The translations under genes were made by a program, and so were the position numbers. Of a stretch of 64,000 nucleotides of DNA, positions 20,454-31,366 are shown piece after piece. A model generated the notes under the pieces. It saw nothing but the letters and a program-made list of their open reading frames with translations. It did not search any database and was not told where the DNA came from. The stretch spans positions 17,313,001 through 17,377,000 of the forward strand of contig NC_065573.1 of assembly GCF_937616625.2 (NCBI RefSeq). Direction: 5' to 3'. Each line of letters begins with the position of its first letter. Positions within the stretch are counted from its first letter, which is position 1. The DNA comes from Mercurialis annua (Eukaryota > Streptophyta > Magnoliopsida > Malpighiales > Euphorbiaceae).

Positions 20454-22269
20454 AGTGTTTTGTTCTCTTTTTCACTTTTCTTGCTTTATGTTACTTTATG
20501 TTTTTTCTTTCTTATCGTACTTTTATGTTTTATGTGTGTTTTTTTAGTATGATCGCATTGGGGACAATGCATCGTTTAGTGTGAGGGTAGGGAGAAACTG
20601 TATTTTCTCTTTCTTATTTATATTTTTATTTTGACTTTATGTCTGTTTGTAGGATGTTTTAGGAGTCTGTTTATTTTATATGGTGAACCCGTGGGGTGTA
20701 TTTATGCTATGTCATGTTGGAGATTTTGCTACTTGTACTTACCGCTTTCCTGTGTCATTTTGTTGCCTATGCCATGATTTTTACTATGTCAGAAATTCTG
20801 GGATTTTAGTGTTTTCGTTCCCCCTATTTAATGAGTTGGTTAATTTTTGCTTTTGTGTTTGAACAACTTTGTGAGAATGACAGTTAAATAACATTTGCTT
20901 AGTTAGCCAGCATGAATTAATAGGACTGAGGTGAAAATTTGCACTTTGAAAAACATGTTCTTTCTTCTGAATATTGTGAATTTTGGCATGACAATCTTGA
21001 CAGGAGCACTTGTGTAAATTTTGAAATTTTGAGCAATTAAACATGTTTGTATTTTAAATCACCTTGTGTTTACCCAGTTTCGTGAGATTTTTGAGCCTTA
21101 TCGAGCATACTTTTTATGTCTCATTTCATTGTGGTGTGAGTCGATACATGTTGATTTTCTAGAACTTGCCTTACGTCCGCAGTAAAGTTGCATTGTAGGT
21201 TGAATAAATTGAAAGTGATAAATGGCAATCAGGATAACCCATTCTTTAGACCACTTTAAATAGCCTACCCATTTTCCCTTAGTTTAACCAATTTGAGCCT
21301 TAGCCGTATTTTTTTTGTTGTTTACACACATTTTACACACTTTACCATTTCTTATCTCCCTCTTTTCTACCTCTATTTTGACTTGACAGATTAATGAATA
21401 TGCAGAAAACTAGTGTGAGGATGTATAACATCCTCAGCTCATGATTTTAGAGTGATTATCTCTTGTTTGATATGATTAGTGTTGCCTTTTGAAGTTCAGG
21501 AAAAGAGCGAAAAATAAAAAAGAGCTTGAAAAAGAAAGCAAAGAAAAAAAAAATAAAGAAAAAAAGTTGAGCTTAAAAGATATAAATCTGAAAATTAGAA
21601 GTCAAGGCATGAAAAGTAAAGGGAAAAAGAGATTGATATAAAGAAAGAGCTGAAGTTTTTATTTACATGGTTTCTAGTTTGTGTTGTTGATCTGTCAAGT
21701 AATTTTTCATCATGTTATTTACCTTTTTCCACACCCTAACCTATACCCCATTACAACCCTTTAAAAGTCCATTTTGATTCTTTTTGTTTGACTTAACTTA
21801 GCAGTGAAATTGTGGACTATATGCAAGCTTATGGCAAAATTACATGTATTGATGTGAGAGCTTAATTTTCTACACCTTTTTCACTTGTGTGCGAGATACT
21901 ACCGTATGAGGCGTGACTTGGTGATTTCATTATACAGGCTTGAGATTTTGTTCTTTTGCTCAAGTTTCTTTTGTTGCTTTTGAAGTGATTGGATTGCCCT
22001 TTTTGATCAATGTAATTTAGAAATCATATTTTAATAAGTGTATCTGTGTAGTCTCGGTGTTATTAATTCATGATTTGGCACTAGGCGTTGTTATTTGATG
22101 TTATTCTTGCAGTGTTGTTTAGCTTAAAGGTTTAGTGTTGATCGATTCATTATTTAGGGGGGTTGTGAAAGTGCTTTAATTTTGGGATTCTGCCAAAGTT
22201 TGGTGATTGGTAATGTGGCATTGTTCTTTATTTGCTTGAGGACAAGCAAAAGGTAAGTGTGAGGATGTT
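20454..22269 (+). other. Athila 3' non-coding region with polypurine tract
   Basis: 1.8 kb with no gene. It contains an A/G-rich tract (about 21497-21660) and ends with a GAGGACAAGCAAAAGG motif typical of Athila elements and a purine-rich stretch (GTGTGAGGATG, about 22257-22267) that directly precedes the 3' LTR and is the likely plus-strand primer. Confidence 0.65.
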
Positions 22270-23726
22270 TGATAGGAGTAGAAATACTCCTATTTTCTAG
22301 GTACTTTCAGGTCTTTTTATTGCATATTTAATGTTGAAATCATGTCAGTTTTGGTTCTTATTGTTATGTCCAAGCCTTTCAGGTACATGCACGTAAATGG
22401 ATGGTTTTGGAGCTTATTAGAGCGATTTTCGACTTACGAGAGAGCCGGGAAGCGTTTGGAGCAAGAAACGAGAACATTTCAGCACAAAATTAGTGGTGCA
22501 CGTCGTGCGCCTTAAGTGCACGTTGAGAGCACTTCAATTCCAACATCCAGAACTTTTGAAGAGAGGGTGCACGTCGTTGAGCACGACGTGCTTGAAAAAA
22601 TTGGAACCGCACGACGTGCGGTTTGGCTGTGCACGTCGTGCGGTTGGAATTTATGAAGGGCACGACGTGCCCTTAATCCTTGCACGTCGTGCACTCCACG
22701 ACTCCTGCTTGTTGAAAAGACGTTTTTGGCCCCCTGAAAGTGGATTTCGATAAATAAAGACCTGGGTATTGTGGGAATTTCATATAGCTCGAAGATTACA
22801 AGAAGACTTAGTATAAATATCTTTCTTAAACATTGTATTAGGGTTCGCGACTTTGTTTTTGAGATTAGAATATAGATTATTACAGTTTTAGTATTCGTTC
22901 TTCATTATTATCGCTGGATTTTCATTGTTTATTATTAGTTTACTTCGAATAAGGTACGATTGATATTAATTTCATATTCAGTATTTATTTAATCGTAGAA
23001 TGAATTCGTTAATTATTGTTTTTAGTTATTTCATTATTATGGCTAACTAAACCCTTCGTTGGGGATTATTAATCACAATTATTTCTGTCTAATTGAATTG
23101 GATTTATGGGTTTTTGTTCTTGATGGGTTCTAATTATTGTGCTTAACGCTTAGCCTAAATTGATCACTTAGTCTATGCCATTTGTTTTAGTTTTAGATCG
23201 AGAGTGTAAAATTGGAATAGAACAATATAATTAAGGACGCAGGAGTTAATTGTGCAAGAGTGAATTAACGAGTGCGGGTTCTTTGAATTTGCTTAACAAC
23301 TATTAAATTGATTTATACATAGGTTAATCATTGTGCGAGAGTGAATAATTAACCTAGTATTAGTGAGTTTAATGCTTTTGCCTGTAATTGCTCGAGAGAG
23401 AATTTTAGGTGCCTTAGATTAGTTCGAACCTCATCAGAACAATACAATCCATAACCCGAATCAAGTAAACAGCATAACGAAGATTAATAATCCCTGCTTT
23501 TCCCATTATTGTTAAAACACCATTTGAATTACAGCTTTAGTTCACTTTAAATTACAATTGTTAATTTTTGTCTTTTAATTACACAACAAACAAAAACTAT
23601 CTTTTCGGCTATTCGAATCGAGTTCCTTAACTGGTTGTCTTTAGAGCTTTCTCTGTGGGTACGATATCCGGACTTCATAGTCTGTATTACAAGTTGGCTA
23701 CGTACGCTTGCGTATTTTTGCCAACA
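22270..23726 (+). repeat. Athila 3' LTR
   Basis: 1457 bp, the same length as the 5' LTR and about 97 percent identical by eye, with the palindrome cluster at 22494-22700. Ends CCAACA. Most differences from the 5' LTR are transitions. Confidence 0.92.
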
Positions 23727-24485
23727 CACAACTAGTATGCTAGAAGATTTTGTTGCTTAATTCAAAAGCTAGAAAGAGTTTCCTTCTTTTAACAATCAAA
23801 TCCATGAGAGGCTTCTTCTCCATTGAAAACCTAAAACTTGTGGGAGATGTTTGGAAATTGGTCTTAACTTCTAAATGAATCTAATAAGCATTATAGACTA
23901 TAAAGTTAATATTTCACAGTGCTGTTCATTTTACAATGGAAGGCTCCATCTCCATAATGCTATTCTTCCTGCTCAAGAAGAGAATTTGTCCGTCTTTGTT
24001 AAGTATGCAATCTAGTAAAAAGTATGGTCGTGGTTAAATTTTGAAACACGCGTTTGTGATCCGGACAACCATACAGCCTAATTTTTTGCAGTTGATGTCA
24101 CCGTCATGCTTGTTAATGTAACTTTGGTGGTTTCTGATTGCATTGCTACTTGGAGAGAATGGCCTTTGTCTTTTAATGAATTTATTTTTTTGAAAAATGC
24201 TAGTCATGCTTGAGTTTATGAAGAATGATCCTAGTTCTTCCATTATACATGCTACCTCTATTAATTATAATTATTTTCATTTGGTTAGTGATAATTATAT
24301 TTAGTGAGATCTGAGGTTGTAATGCTGCTAGTCGGAAGATGGAACCTAGAGGGATGGACTTTTATTTGTTACTTTTGCTAGACGCTAGATTTTGGACGAA
24401 TTAATCAAAACATTCATTGTTCGATATAGTCGTGAGTTGTTTTCTTTAGTGCAAATTATTTACAGAGTTACTGAACTATTGACAT

Positions 24486-24933
24486 GGGTCGGAAGTGGAA
24501 TCCTCTCCGTCATGGATTAGATAGCTATGACTATACCGTGAAGCAACATACTGTTGGATTGGATCTCTTCTGTTTACACCGCTTCTACTTCTGTTACCAG
24601 CAACCTCTGTTTTCTACATCTTCTTTACTATTTTGAACACAATCATCACCTTTATTTGTGTATTCTTTGAGGTTACTATTTCATTGATTCATGGGAAACC
24701 TTATAGCAATTCTACTTTGGTTGGTGAGGCGGAGAAGATTTCCCTCTGGGATATGGTTTGAAATTATTTCTTGTCGTGGCGGTTCTCTGAAGATTATATC
24801 TCATGACAAGGCTGATTCATCATTTGATAATTCACAAACGAAGAAGGATGCAGCTGAAAAGAGATATAATATTGCGGTTTCAGCCCTTCACAATAACTTC
24901 TTGAGCTTAGTTATGACCTTGAATAATTTTTAG
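24486..24933 (+). pseudogene. GPI1: GPI1 C-terminal exon with frameshifts and lost acceptor
   Basis: Homology begins at 24486 (GRKWNPLRHGLDSYDYTVKQ), where the preceding dinucleotide is AT rather than the expected AG acceptor. A tandem 5-bp repeat TGGAT/TGGAT (24555-24564) shifts the frame; downstream the frame continues SLLFTPLLLLLPATSVFY to EVTISLIHGKP. A second indel near 24700-24707 leads to ILLWLVRRRRFPSGIWFEI and a degenerate tail ending in VSALHNNFLSL. The gene's 3' end is not clear; the last frame stops at 24933. Confidence 0.75.
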
Positions 24934-25052
24934 TTCAATGCCTTCTCTATCAATATATTGATAGAACTCAAGGAGTTTTCTTTTCTCAGTAGGGGCGTGC
25001 AAGCTGTTCAAATGGAACCGAATTGGATTGAACTAAACTGCAAAATAGCAAA

Positions 25053-25301
25053 GATTAGATAATTTTTTAGGTAGACTCAATCCACCACGTCATTTATGAA
25101 CTAAACTTATTACATTATGACACGTCATTAAAAAAAATGGTACTATCGTAGTATTACTATTTAAAAGTGTAAAAAGGTAATAAACAAAATTACGATAGTG
25201 TCACTATATATTTTAATGACGTGTCATAATGTGATAGGTTAGTCCACTGATGACATAGTAGACTGAGTCTATCTAAGAATCTCCCAAAAATTACCTAAAT
25301 C
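25053..25301. mobile_element. Foldback miniature element
   Basis: Long imperfect inverted repeats of about 90 bp each: the left arm starts GATTAGATAATTTTT with TAGACTCAATC and ACACGTCATTAAAA, the right arm is its reverse complement. A short gap in the left arm accounts for the length difference. No coding. I could not assign a superfamily or a clear target duplication. Confidence 0.7.
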
Positions 25302-25336
25302 GGTAGAGGAAAATGATACAAGAAAAGACATAATTA

Positions 25337-25899
25337 GGGGACGTTTGGTTCGTCAAAAAAGAAAAAGTGAATGGGAATGGATGATTCCCTTTGTTTATAT
25401 TTGTTTTATCTAAAATCACTAGGTAATGGGAATGAGATTACCCTTCAATGGGAATCATCCATTCTCCCTACCCCCATGAAATAGATGGACTTTCCATTCC
25501 TATGGGAATTAAAATTTAACTAATGTTTTAATAATAAATAATAATATAAAATATTAAAATTAATCTTTTTTAATGTTTATTTAATGTTTTTTATAAAATA
25601 AAAAATATTTTTTAAAAAATAAATATTCTTTTGTAAAAAAATATTTGAAAAAAATAATTTTTTTAGACAAATAAAAAATATATTTTAAAAATATTAAAAA
25701 TATTAATAAAAAATAATTAAAAAAATAATTTTTTATCTAAATATAATAAATAATATTTTAAAAAAAATTACACTCTTACCCATTCTGATTCCTATACTAA
25801 TTTATTGAACCAAACAAGATATGAAAACAATCATTCTAATTCTTTCTCATTCACATTTCCATTCCTATTCCGATTCCGAATGATAAAGCAAACGACCCC
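25337..25899. mobile_element. Tourist-like miniature element (PIF/Harbinger type)
   Basis: 563 bp with termini GGGGACGTTTGGTT and its reverse complement-like CAAACGACCCC, flanked by the 3-bp duplication TTA (25334-25336 and 25900-25902). Long inner arms carry ATGGGAATG-type sequence on one side and CATTCCCATT-type on the other. The middle is nearly pure A/T. The TTA duplication is the Harbinger hallmark. Confidence 0.85.
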
Positions 25900-25902
25900 T
25901 TA

Positions 25903-26581
25903 GTACTTATTACTTTGGGTTGTGCATTTTGAGATAACTTTTAAAAAAAAATATAAATTGCAGGAGAACTCGTCTTGCCTCACTATAACAAGATCTTCTC
26001 TTGAGTTTTGAGTTTTGTGCGTTCATGAGATTTTAGATTTAATTATGTCCCTCTTGTGCATATTTTACTTTTATTTTGTCAAAACTTTATCCACTTTCGG
26101 AACATGACTTCCTTCGATATACCATGTATGATTATACCAGGCAAGGAATATTGGTACCTCCGCTATAACTCAATTCTTTCATGCACCACAACGCAATGAT
26201 TGTCACTTAGGTCAATCATTGGTACCCTCAGTGTTAGACTAGAGCTTGTGAATTCTGCAACTTCAATTCATTTTTGCACTAAAAATTTGGAGGATATTGT
26301 TGAACATATATTTTAGTATGTGCATCTTTGACAATATTTGGTTGTTTTATCATGCATTTGTTGTACTAAACAGATAAGGAAAAAATTGAAAAATATTAAA
26401 AAAGGAGAAAATAATTCCACAAATACGCGTGTCTATTATTAATTTGGGACAACACTTTTTCACCAAATTGTTTTGCATGTATTACGGAAATTTCAAAACA
26501 TTTTACATTACGCACATATTTAAATATCATGACAAACATATGACTATAAATGAGACTAAAACTTGACATGTAACCTGAATA
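25903..26581. other. AT-rich intergenic DNA
   Basis: I see no gene, RNA or recognisable repeat in this stretch. Confidence 0.4.
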
Positions 26582-26761
26582 ATGCTATATAACCCTCCTA
26601 TTTAACTCACCTTACTTAATCCACTTTATATGGCATAAAAAGAATGGATGTCTTAAAAGTTGTTTTTTGAGATATACACTTTTAAAAAGGTATTGGCGAA
26701 TGAAATATTGCCACATAAGATGAGTTAAATAAGGTAGGTTAAATAGGAGGGTTGTAAAGCA
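26582..26761. mobile_element. Foldback miniature element, 180 bp
   Basis: The termini are inverted copies of about 52 bp containing AACCCTCCTATTTAAC, starting TGCTATATAA on the left and reading AGCATTTTTCC just after the right arm. The centre is about 75 bp. The superfamily is not determined. Confidence 0.7.
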
Positions 26762-27330
26762 TTTTTCCATGTAACCCAACACCCATCATTCTTTCATCAA
26801 TTTTTTCCTTTTCAAATCTTAAATTTCTCACATGTCTCTCTCTGTAACCTTCCCTACCGTCATCTTTCCTCCGCTGCCGCATACGACTACTGTCAACCAT
26901 TTTATATCAACATTAAAATTTGTGTTGTGTCTTTTTATTTTTAAAACTGGTTCAAAATGTCAAAAAATCCGTTGTTTTAGTATCTTTTAAGATTATGTAT
27001 GTTTTTTATATTTGAATTTTTTTGCTTAATCTATTTTTTCCTAGAAAAAATCATTTTTATTACCCGAGGATTAATATGTACATTTCTTATAGTTGTAAAT
27101 GATTTAGTCTTATTTTTATTATTTTCTTAAATATAGAATGAACTTTTCTAAATATTCATCACTAAAATTATGTTCTAAGAGTTCCCAACGAAATCCACAC
27201 GCAAATAAACCCAGATCTTCAAGATCCACACATAAAGACGATATACTATTAGTATTTTTGTATATTTTTTAATTTATTTATATTATATTATATATATATA
27301 TAGTATACCATTTGTATACTTTTAGTATAC
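26762..27330. other. AT-rich intergenic DNA
   Basis: No gene seen. The last 90 bases are TATA-rich with repeated GTATAC/AGTATAC steps just before an LTR-like start. Confidence 0.4.
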
Positions 27331-29039
27331 TGTAATACCCTGTAAGTTTGACATTGCTAAAAGGGAGCAAGTGTCTCATTTTTTTAGAAATTAAAGTGAC
27401 ACGGCTAAAATATTATCGTAGGAAATAAACAGCAAAAGACTTGAGTAGGTCGATTTTGGAATTCCAATAAGAAAAATTGGATATTACAATTTTATGAAAA
27501 GAAATGGAAACGGGACTAAAGAAAGTCGTAAGGAAATATAGAATTAAGTCAAGTTTAATTTCCGAATTGGAAAATATTATTTTAATTCTCGGAAAATATA
27601 ATTAACGGATTAGTAACAAGAATCATTATTAATATTGATTATATGGATATCGATATTTATGGAAAAAATAAATAAACAGAAAAGTAAGAAAATGAGAGAT
27701 AAGTGTTGAAGTGAAATTTGAGCGTTTTAACCAAAATCTAATAAAATATATTATCGGAAAATAAAATAATGAGGTAGCGGAATAATATTATTTATTTGGA
27801 TATAAATAATACGGAATTTATCGAGTTCGAATGATTAAATAATTAATGAACTGAATCGGATAAAAGAAAAGTTAGAAAATGAAGTAAAAGGAGGTGGCCA
27901 TTTCAAGGATCAAAAGAAAATTTATCCAAGACTATAAAAGCCATTTGGATATGAATATTTATTCATTTAAATCAGATTTTCAGATTTTAGTTTAGGTTGA
28001 GATATGAGAGTCTTCTTCTTCCTTGAGATTTCTTCATGCCAAAATTTCAAATCCACCCAGAAGCTTTGTTTCTCGTCCGATTTGCGTAATTCTTGCGGCA
28101 ACGGAACGAGAGAGAGATGCTCTACTACATCAATTTAAGGTAAGGATGATGAATTTTGGTTAGGGTGTCTGAGAGTTAGGGTTTTTTATGATTGATGTTG
28201 TAAGGATTGAGTTTTGATGCCAAAATCTTTGAAACCTTGTAGATTCTTCGTTTGATATCGGAATTGAGCAATTTTTACGGCAATAGAAAGAGGAAAGGAG
28301 TGTCTACTCATCTGTAGTATCATATCAGGGTAAGAAACTGAACTTATACTAGAGGTTTCAGAGGTTTATGGCTGTTCATATTCAAGTGTTAATGTTAAAT
28401 GAATTGAGCCTAAAAATGATGTTGAGATGCAATTAATTGATGAGTTTGACCTGAGGTTTGTATGCTTGGTGAGTTGCGAGGGTTGGTATATATTGTTAGG
28501 GTTTTGTGTAGGGATAACCTGAGGGTGGAGAGCCACCGTACCCGTTGGTCTCATGACCAGCAAGTCTCACGCCGTGCTGAACGTAGCACTGCGGTGAGCA
28601 GGCTGTAACAGCCCTGGTGCGACGCACCAGGGCATGGACATGGCTTCTACTCCCATAGCTGAACAGGGGAGGGCAGTAGGTAAGGGATAAGGGCTGAATA
28701 AACCCTTCCCTTGCGGCTTGAACCAGTTTCGTTCTCGTTCGACGCAAAGCTACGAAATTTGAAACCGATTTTCACGCGTATCGAATTCAAACTTGGATAT
28801 ATGCTTAAAGGAAATGATAAAATGTATGGAACATAATTAAGATGTTCTGGTTTTTAATAAACCATTGAAAATATTAAGAATTTTATATCGGAATTCAAGG
28901 TAGACGTATTTAAAATGTGAAATACGTTGTTGATTTCAAAACGATTAGAAATCGATTTTGACGATTAACGAATTTGAATTTGATTGTTGGACTAAGTAAA
29001 AGTGAATTGATATTAATGGAATATAAAGAGTTATGAGCT
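27331..29039 (+). mobile_element. Diverged chromovirus-like LTR, 3' end not found
   Basis: It starts TGTAATACCC and shares the layout of the LTRs at 7086, 42898 and 59902: a GAGTAGGTCGATTTTGG segment, a TATA-like ACTATAAAAG near 27931, and a donor-like AAG/GTAAGG at 28140. A GC-rich palindromic stretch lies in the same relative place (28500-28640, including CCTGGTGCGACGCACCAGGG). I cannot find the TGACA end, so the element seems truncated before about 29040, where an inverted repeat starts. The right boundary is a guess. Confidence 0.55.
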
Positions 29040-30260
29040 GATTTAGAGTCTTCTAGCGAGAATCAAAACTTTTGAATTCTTCACTTTTAGTAGCGAAATT
29101 GCGCCCGTGACATATGGGTGTTGCGGGTGCGACACATGAATCACGGGTATGAAATTTTGTCTTCACGGGCGTGACTCTAGGGTCTGCTATACCTTTCACG
29201 AAGTTTCTATTGTTGCTGGTGCGACACCTAAATGTCACGGGCGTTACATATGTTACTGATGACGCTCCAACATATATATTTGAAAACCCAATGGATGGTG
29301 AACACATGGCTGAAGCTCATTAGAAGAATATCAGAAAGGAACATGTCGCATGCGGGACACATGTGTCATGGGCATGACACTGCAGGATTCAGCAATAGTT
29401 TTATCATCTTTCTAGATGACTTTGAGGAGAGTTGTTGGAGGTTATAAACCCTTCAACCACCACATTGATGTGATTAAGCACTCTTACAATAACACTCCAT
29501 ACTACCAAGTGTTTAATGAATGTAGATTGATTTTAGAGAAATGAAGAGAAGATTTTAGAGTGGTGCAGATCACAAACCGATCCTATGTCCACTACTCAGT
29601 TAAAGATTGAGATTTTGTAATTCACTAAAATGGGTTTTTAAACTTACATCAAACTAATTATAAAGGAGATTTTCTAGAGCTAAACTCAAACTCATAAGAT
29701 GTTTATTTTCCAAGTTTAATCAAGAACCTACATTAATGATAATTCAATTAATGATTACCAACAAAACAAAGAAGAAATCAATGTAAATTGATGCACAATA
29801 AATAAGAATAGAAGAAAATGATTTGTTGTAGATAAGATCTGTTGTAGAGTGTCTAACCACATTAATGTGATGATTCAGGGGTATTTATAAGCTTCAACAA
29901 CTCTTTTGCAAGTCATCTACAAAGATGATAAAAGTTGTGCTAGAATATGCAATGTCTCGCTCGCTACTCTTTATGTCGCGCCCGCGATTTTAAAATTTGT
30001 CAAAATCCTTTAACGGTCTTCTTACAGTGGTAGCCACCCATTGGAGTGTTCAAATATATCCGTTAACCTCCAACGGTTACATGTGTCGCGCCCATGACTC
30101 CGCATGTCGCACCCGTGACAAATAAGCTTAAAAAATGGGTTCTGTAAAACCCTTTGTCGCGCTTGTGACCCAGCCATTGTCACGCCCTCGACCCTCAAAT
30201 GTCATGCCCGCGATTTTGCTTGTGGAAATTGGAGTTAGAAGACTTTAAAATATTTGCCGT
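29040..30260. repeat. 1.2-kb imperfect inverted repeat with CpG-rich motifs
   Basis: The left arm (about 29040-29490) and the right arm (about 29840-30260) are reverse-complement relatives. Matching landmarks are TTTTATCATCTTT.TAGATGACTT and AGAGTTGTTG (29400-29440 versus 29890-29935) and ATATATTTGAA with CCAATGG (about 29275 versus 30040). GTCTTCTA sits near both outer ends. Both arms carry many CACGGGCGTGAC/GTCGCGCCCGCGA-type words. The centre of about 350 bp is AT-rich. No protein is encoded. It may be a foldback transposon or two inverted LTR pieces. Confidence 0.6.
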
Positions 30261-30530
30261 GCGTTTTGAAATGTTCTTATATACTAATAAATAATTTTAG
30301 AATCTGTAAATTGATTGTGAAGTCAAATTTAGAAGAAATTAAAAAAACTTGGTCCAACATTAGCAAATAAAGATCTCCACTATCTAACTTCTCCTTCCTC
30401 CTCCATGATCTCGTTAAGTATCTCATTTGGGACAACTCTGGATTTAAATATCTTCGATCCAGATTTTGGATGAAATGAACCACCTACCACACTCTTCTCA
30501 CTAACCACCAATTTAACATTTTATTTTAAA

Positions 30531-30797
30531 AAAAGGGTCATTTATGCCTCCAAAGTTTGACTCCAAGATCAATCAAGCCTTCAACATCCAGAAAAAATCA
30601 AATATGCCCTCAACGTCTTAAAAAGTGAATAATCATGCCCCAATTTTGACTTTTAAATGAGACGTTCTGATTGTCGAAATTGAGGAGTCTGGTTGTTCAT
30701 TTTTCAAAACGTTGAGGGCATATTTGAACCTTTTCTGAACGTTAAGGGCTTACTTGATAAGCTATTTATGACCTTAGAGGTGTAAATGACCCTTTTT
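30531..30797. mobile_element. Foldback miniature element, 267 bp
   Basis: Inverted arms of about 115 bp: the left begins AAAAGGGTCATTTATGCC and contains AAATATGCCCTCAACGT, the right is its reverse complement ending TAAATGACCCTTTT. Almost the whole element can fold on itself. No coding. Confidence 0.8.
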
Positions 30798-31111
30798 CCT
30801 TTTTATTTTCCATCCTTATTTGAATCGTAATCTTTTTTTTTTCTCCAGTCTCATCAGCACCTTATTCAAATTCGAAAATAATCCGTAAACTAAATCTTCT
30901 CCCTTTTTATCGGTATTTTTTGTGAATAACTTCGTTGACCAACTGTAATTTAAGATCAAATAAAATGAAACCGGAAAAGTATATAAAAAGTATTATATTT
31001 AAAAATTAGTCTATTGAACTTTTATGTGAATTCTTTTGTAGTTTTTGTAAATGGAAATAAAAATTAATCAGTAAAAAATAAGACATAACAAAAGAATGGT
31101 GGCAGCCGCCG
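30798..31111. other. AT-rich intergenic DNA
   Basis: Nothing recognisable up to the target duplication of the next LINE. Confidence 0.4.
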
Positions 31112-31366
31112 AATAAGGGTGATGTTTTTTTTTTGAACAAATAAATAAGGAATGGGAAGAGATAATATACATTGTGCATGTGCCGGAATAAAAAGATGTT
31201 TAATCAAAGACTCATTCCAATTATGTTTTGAAGGAGTAAGCAAGTCTGAAATGAAGCTTAGGACCTCGTTGCTATCTATTCATTGATTCAAGCTATGCAA
31301 TGAATCATTTGTATCTGGTAACCAAGGAGATAAAAGCGGATTGAGATTCGTACCTGAATTAATTTG

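Larger units (their letters stand above)
11419..23726 (+). mobile_element. Complete Athila-type Ty3/gypsy LTR retrotransposon
   Basis: Two direct LTRs of 1457 bp each bound a 9.4-kb interior with PBS, gag, protease, RT, RNase H, integrase and a further downstream ORF, in that order. Athila lineage is supported by the tRNA-Asp-type PBS, the protease motif DLGASINLMP, the RT motif FMDDF, the extra ORF 3' of integrase and the long non-coding 3' region. By eye the LTRs differ at roughly 40-45 positions (about 97 percent identity), so the insertion is not very recent. All main genes carry nonsense or frameshift lesions, so the copy is defective. The flanking 5-mers (TTCTT before, CACAA after) do not match, so no target duplication was found. 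Confidence 0.92.
4983..24933 (+). pseudogene. GPI1: GPI1/PIG-Q homologue, relic split by four transposons
   Basis: Plus-strand exons, in order, match the plant N-acetylglucosaminyl-phosphatidylinositol transferase subunit GPI1 (PIG-Q), a multi-pass ER membrane protein of the complex that adds GlcNAc to phosphatidylinositol in the first step of GPI-anchor synthesis. Landmarks are the N-terminal RKCRIWWP (4983), EILSDTN (6620), DTVIVAINCAA (6909), QIRCCQISNWPVFLQDNGLR (9543-9635), VWLMGVP and FKLNTELAGVLGMISLNAI (10.3 kb), TFHVSTLH and QIQALAAFWRLFR (10.8 kb), GRKWNPLRH (24.49 kb) and LLWLVRRRRFPSGIWFEI (24.7 kb). A Helitron sits in intron 1, a solo LTR and a Stowaway element inside exons, and an Athila element in the intron at 10897-24485. 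Frameshifts and internal losses add to this. It cannot encode the full protein. Family assignment is from remembered conserved motifs, not a search. Confidence 0.85.

Noticed and set aside
30277..30483. Minus-strand frame of 68 codons
   Set aside because: No conserved features; it lies in AT-rich DNA beside the inverted repeat.
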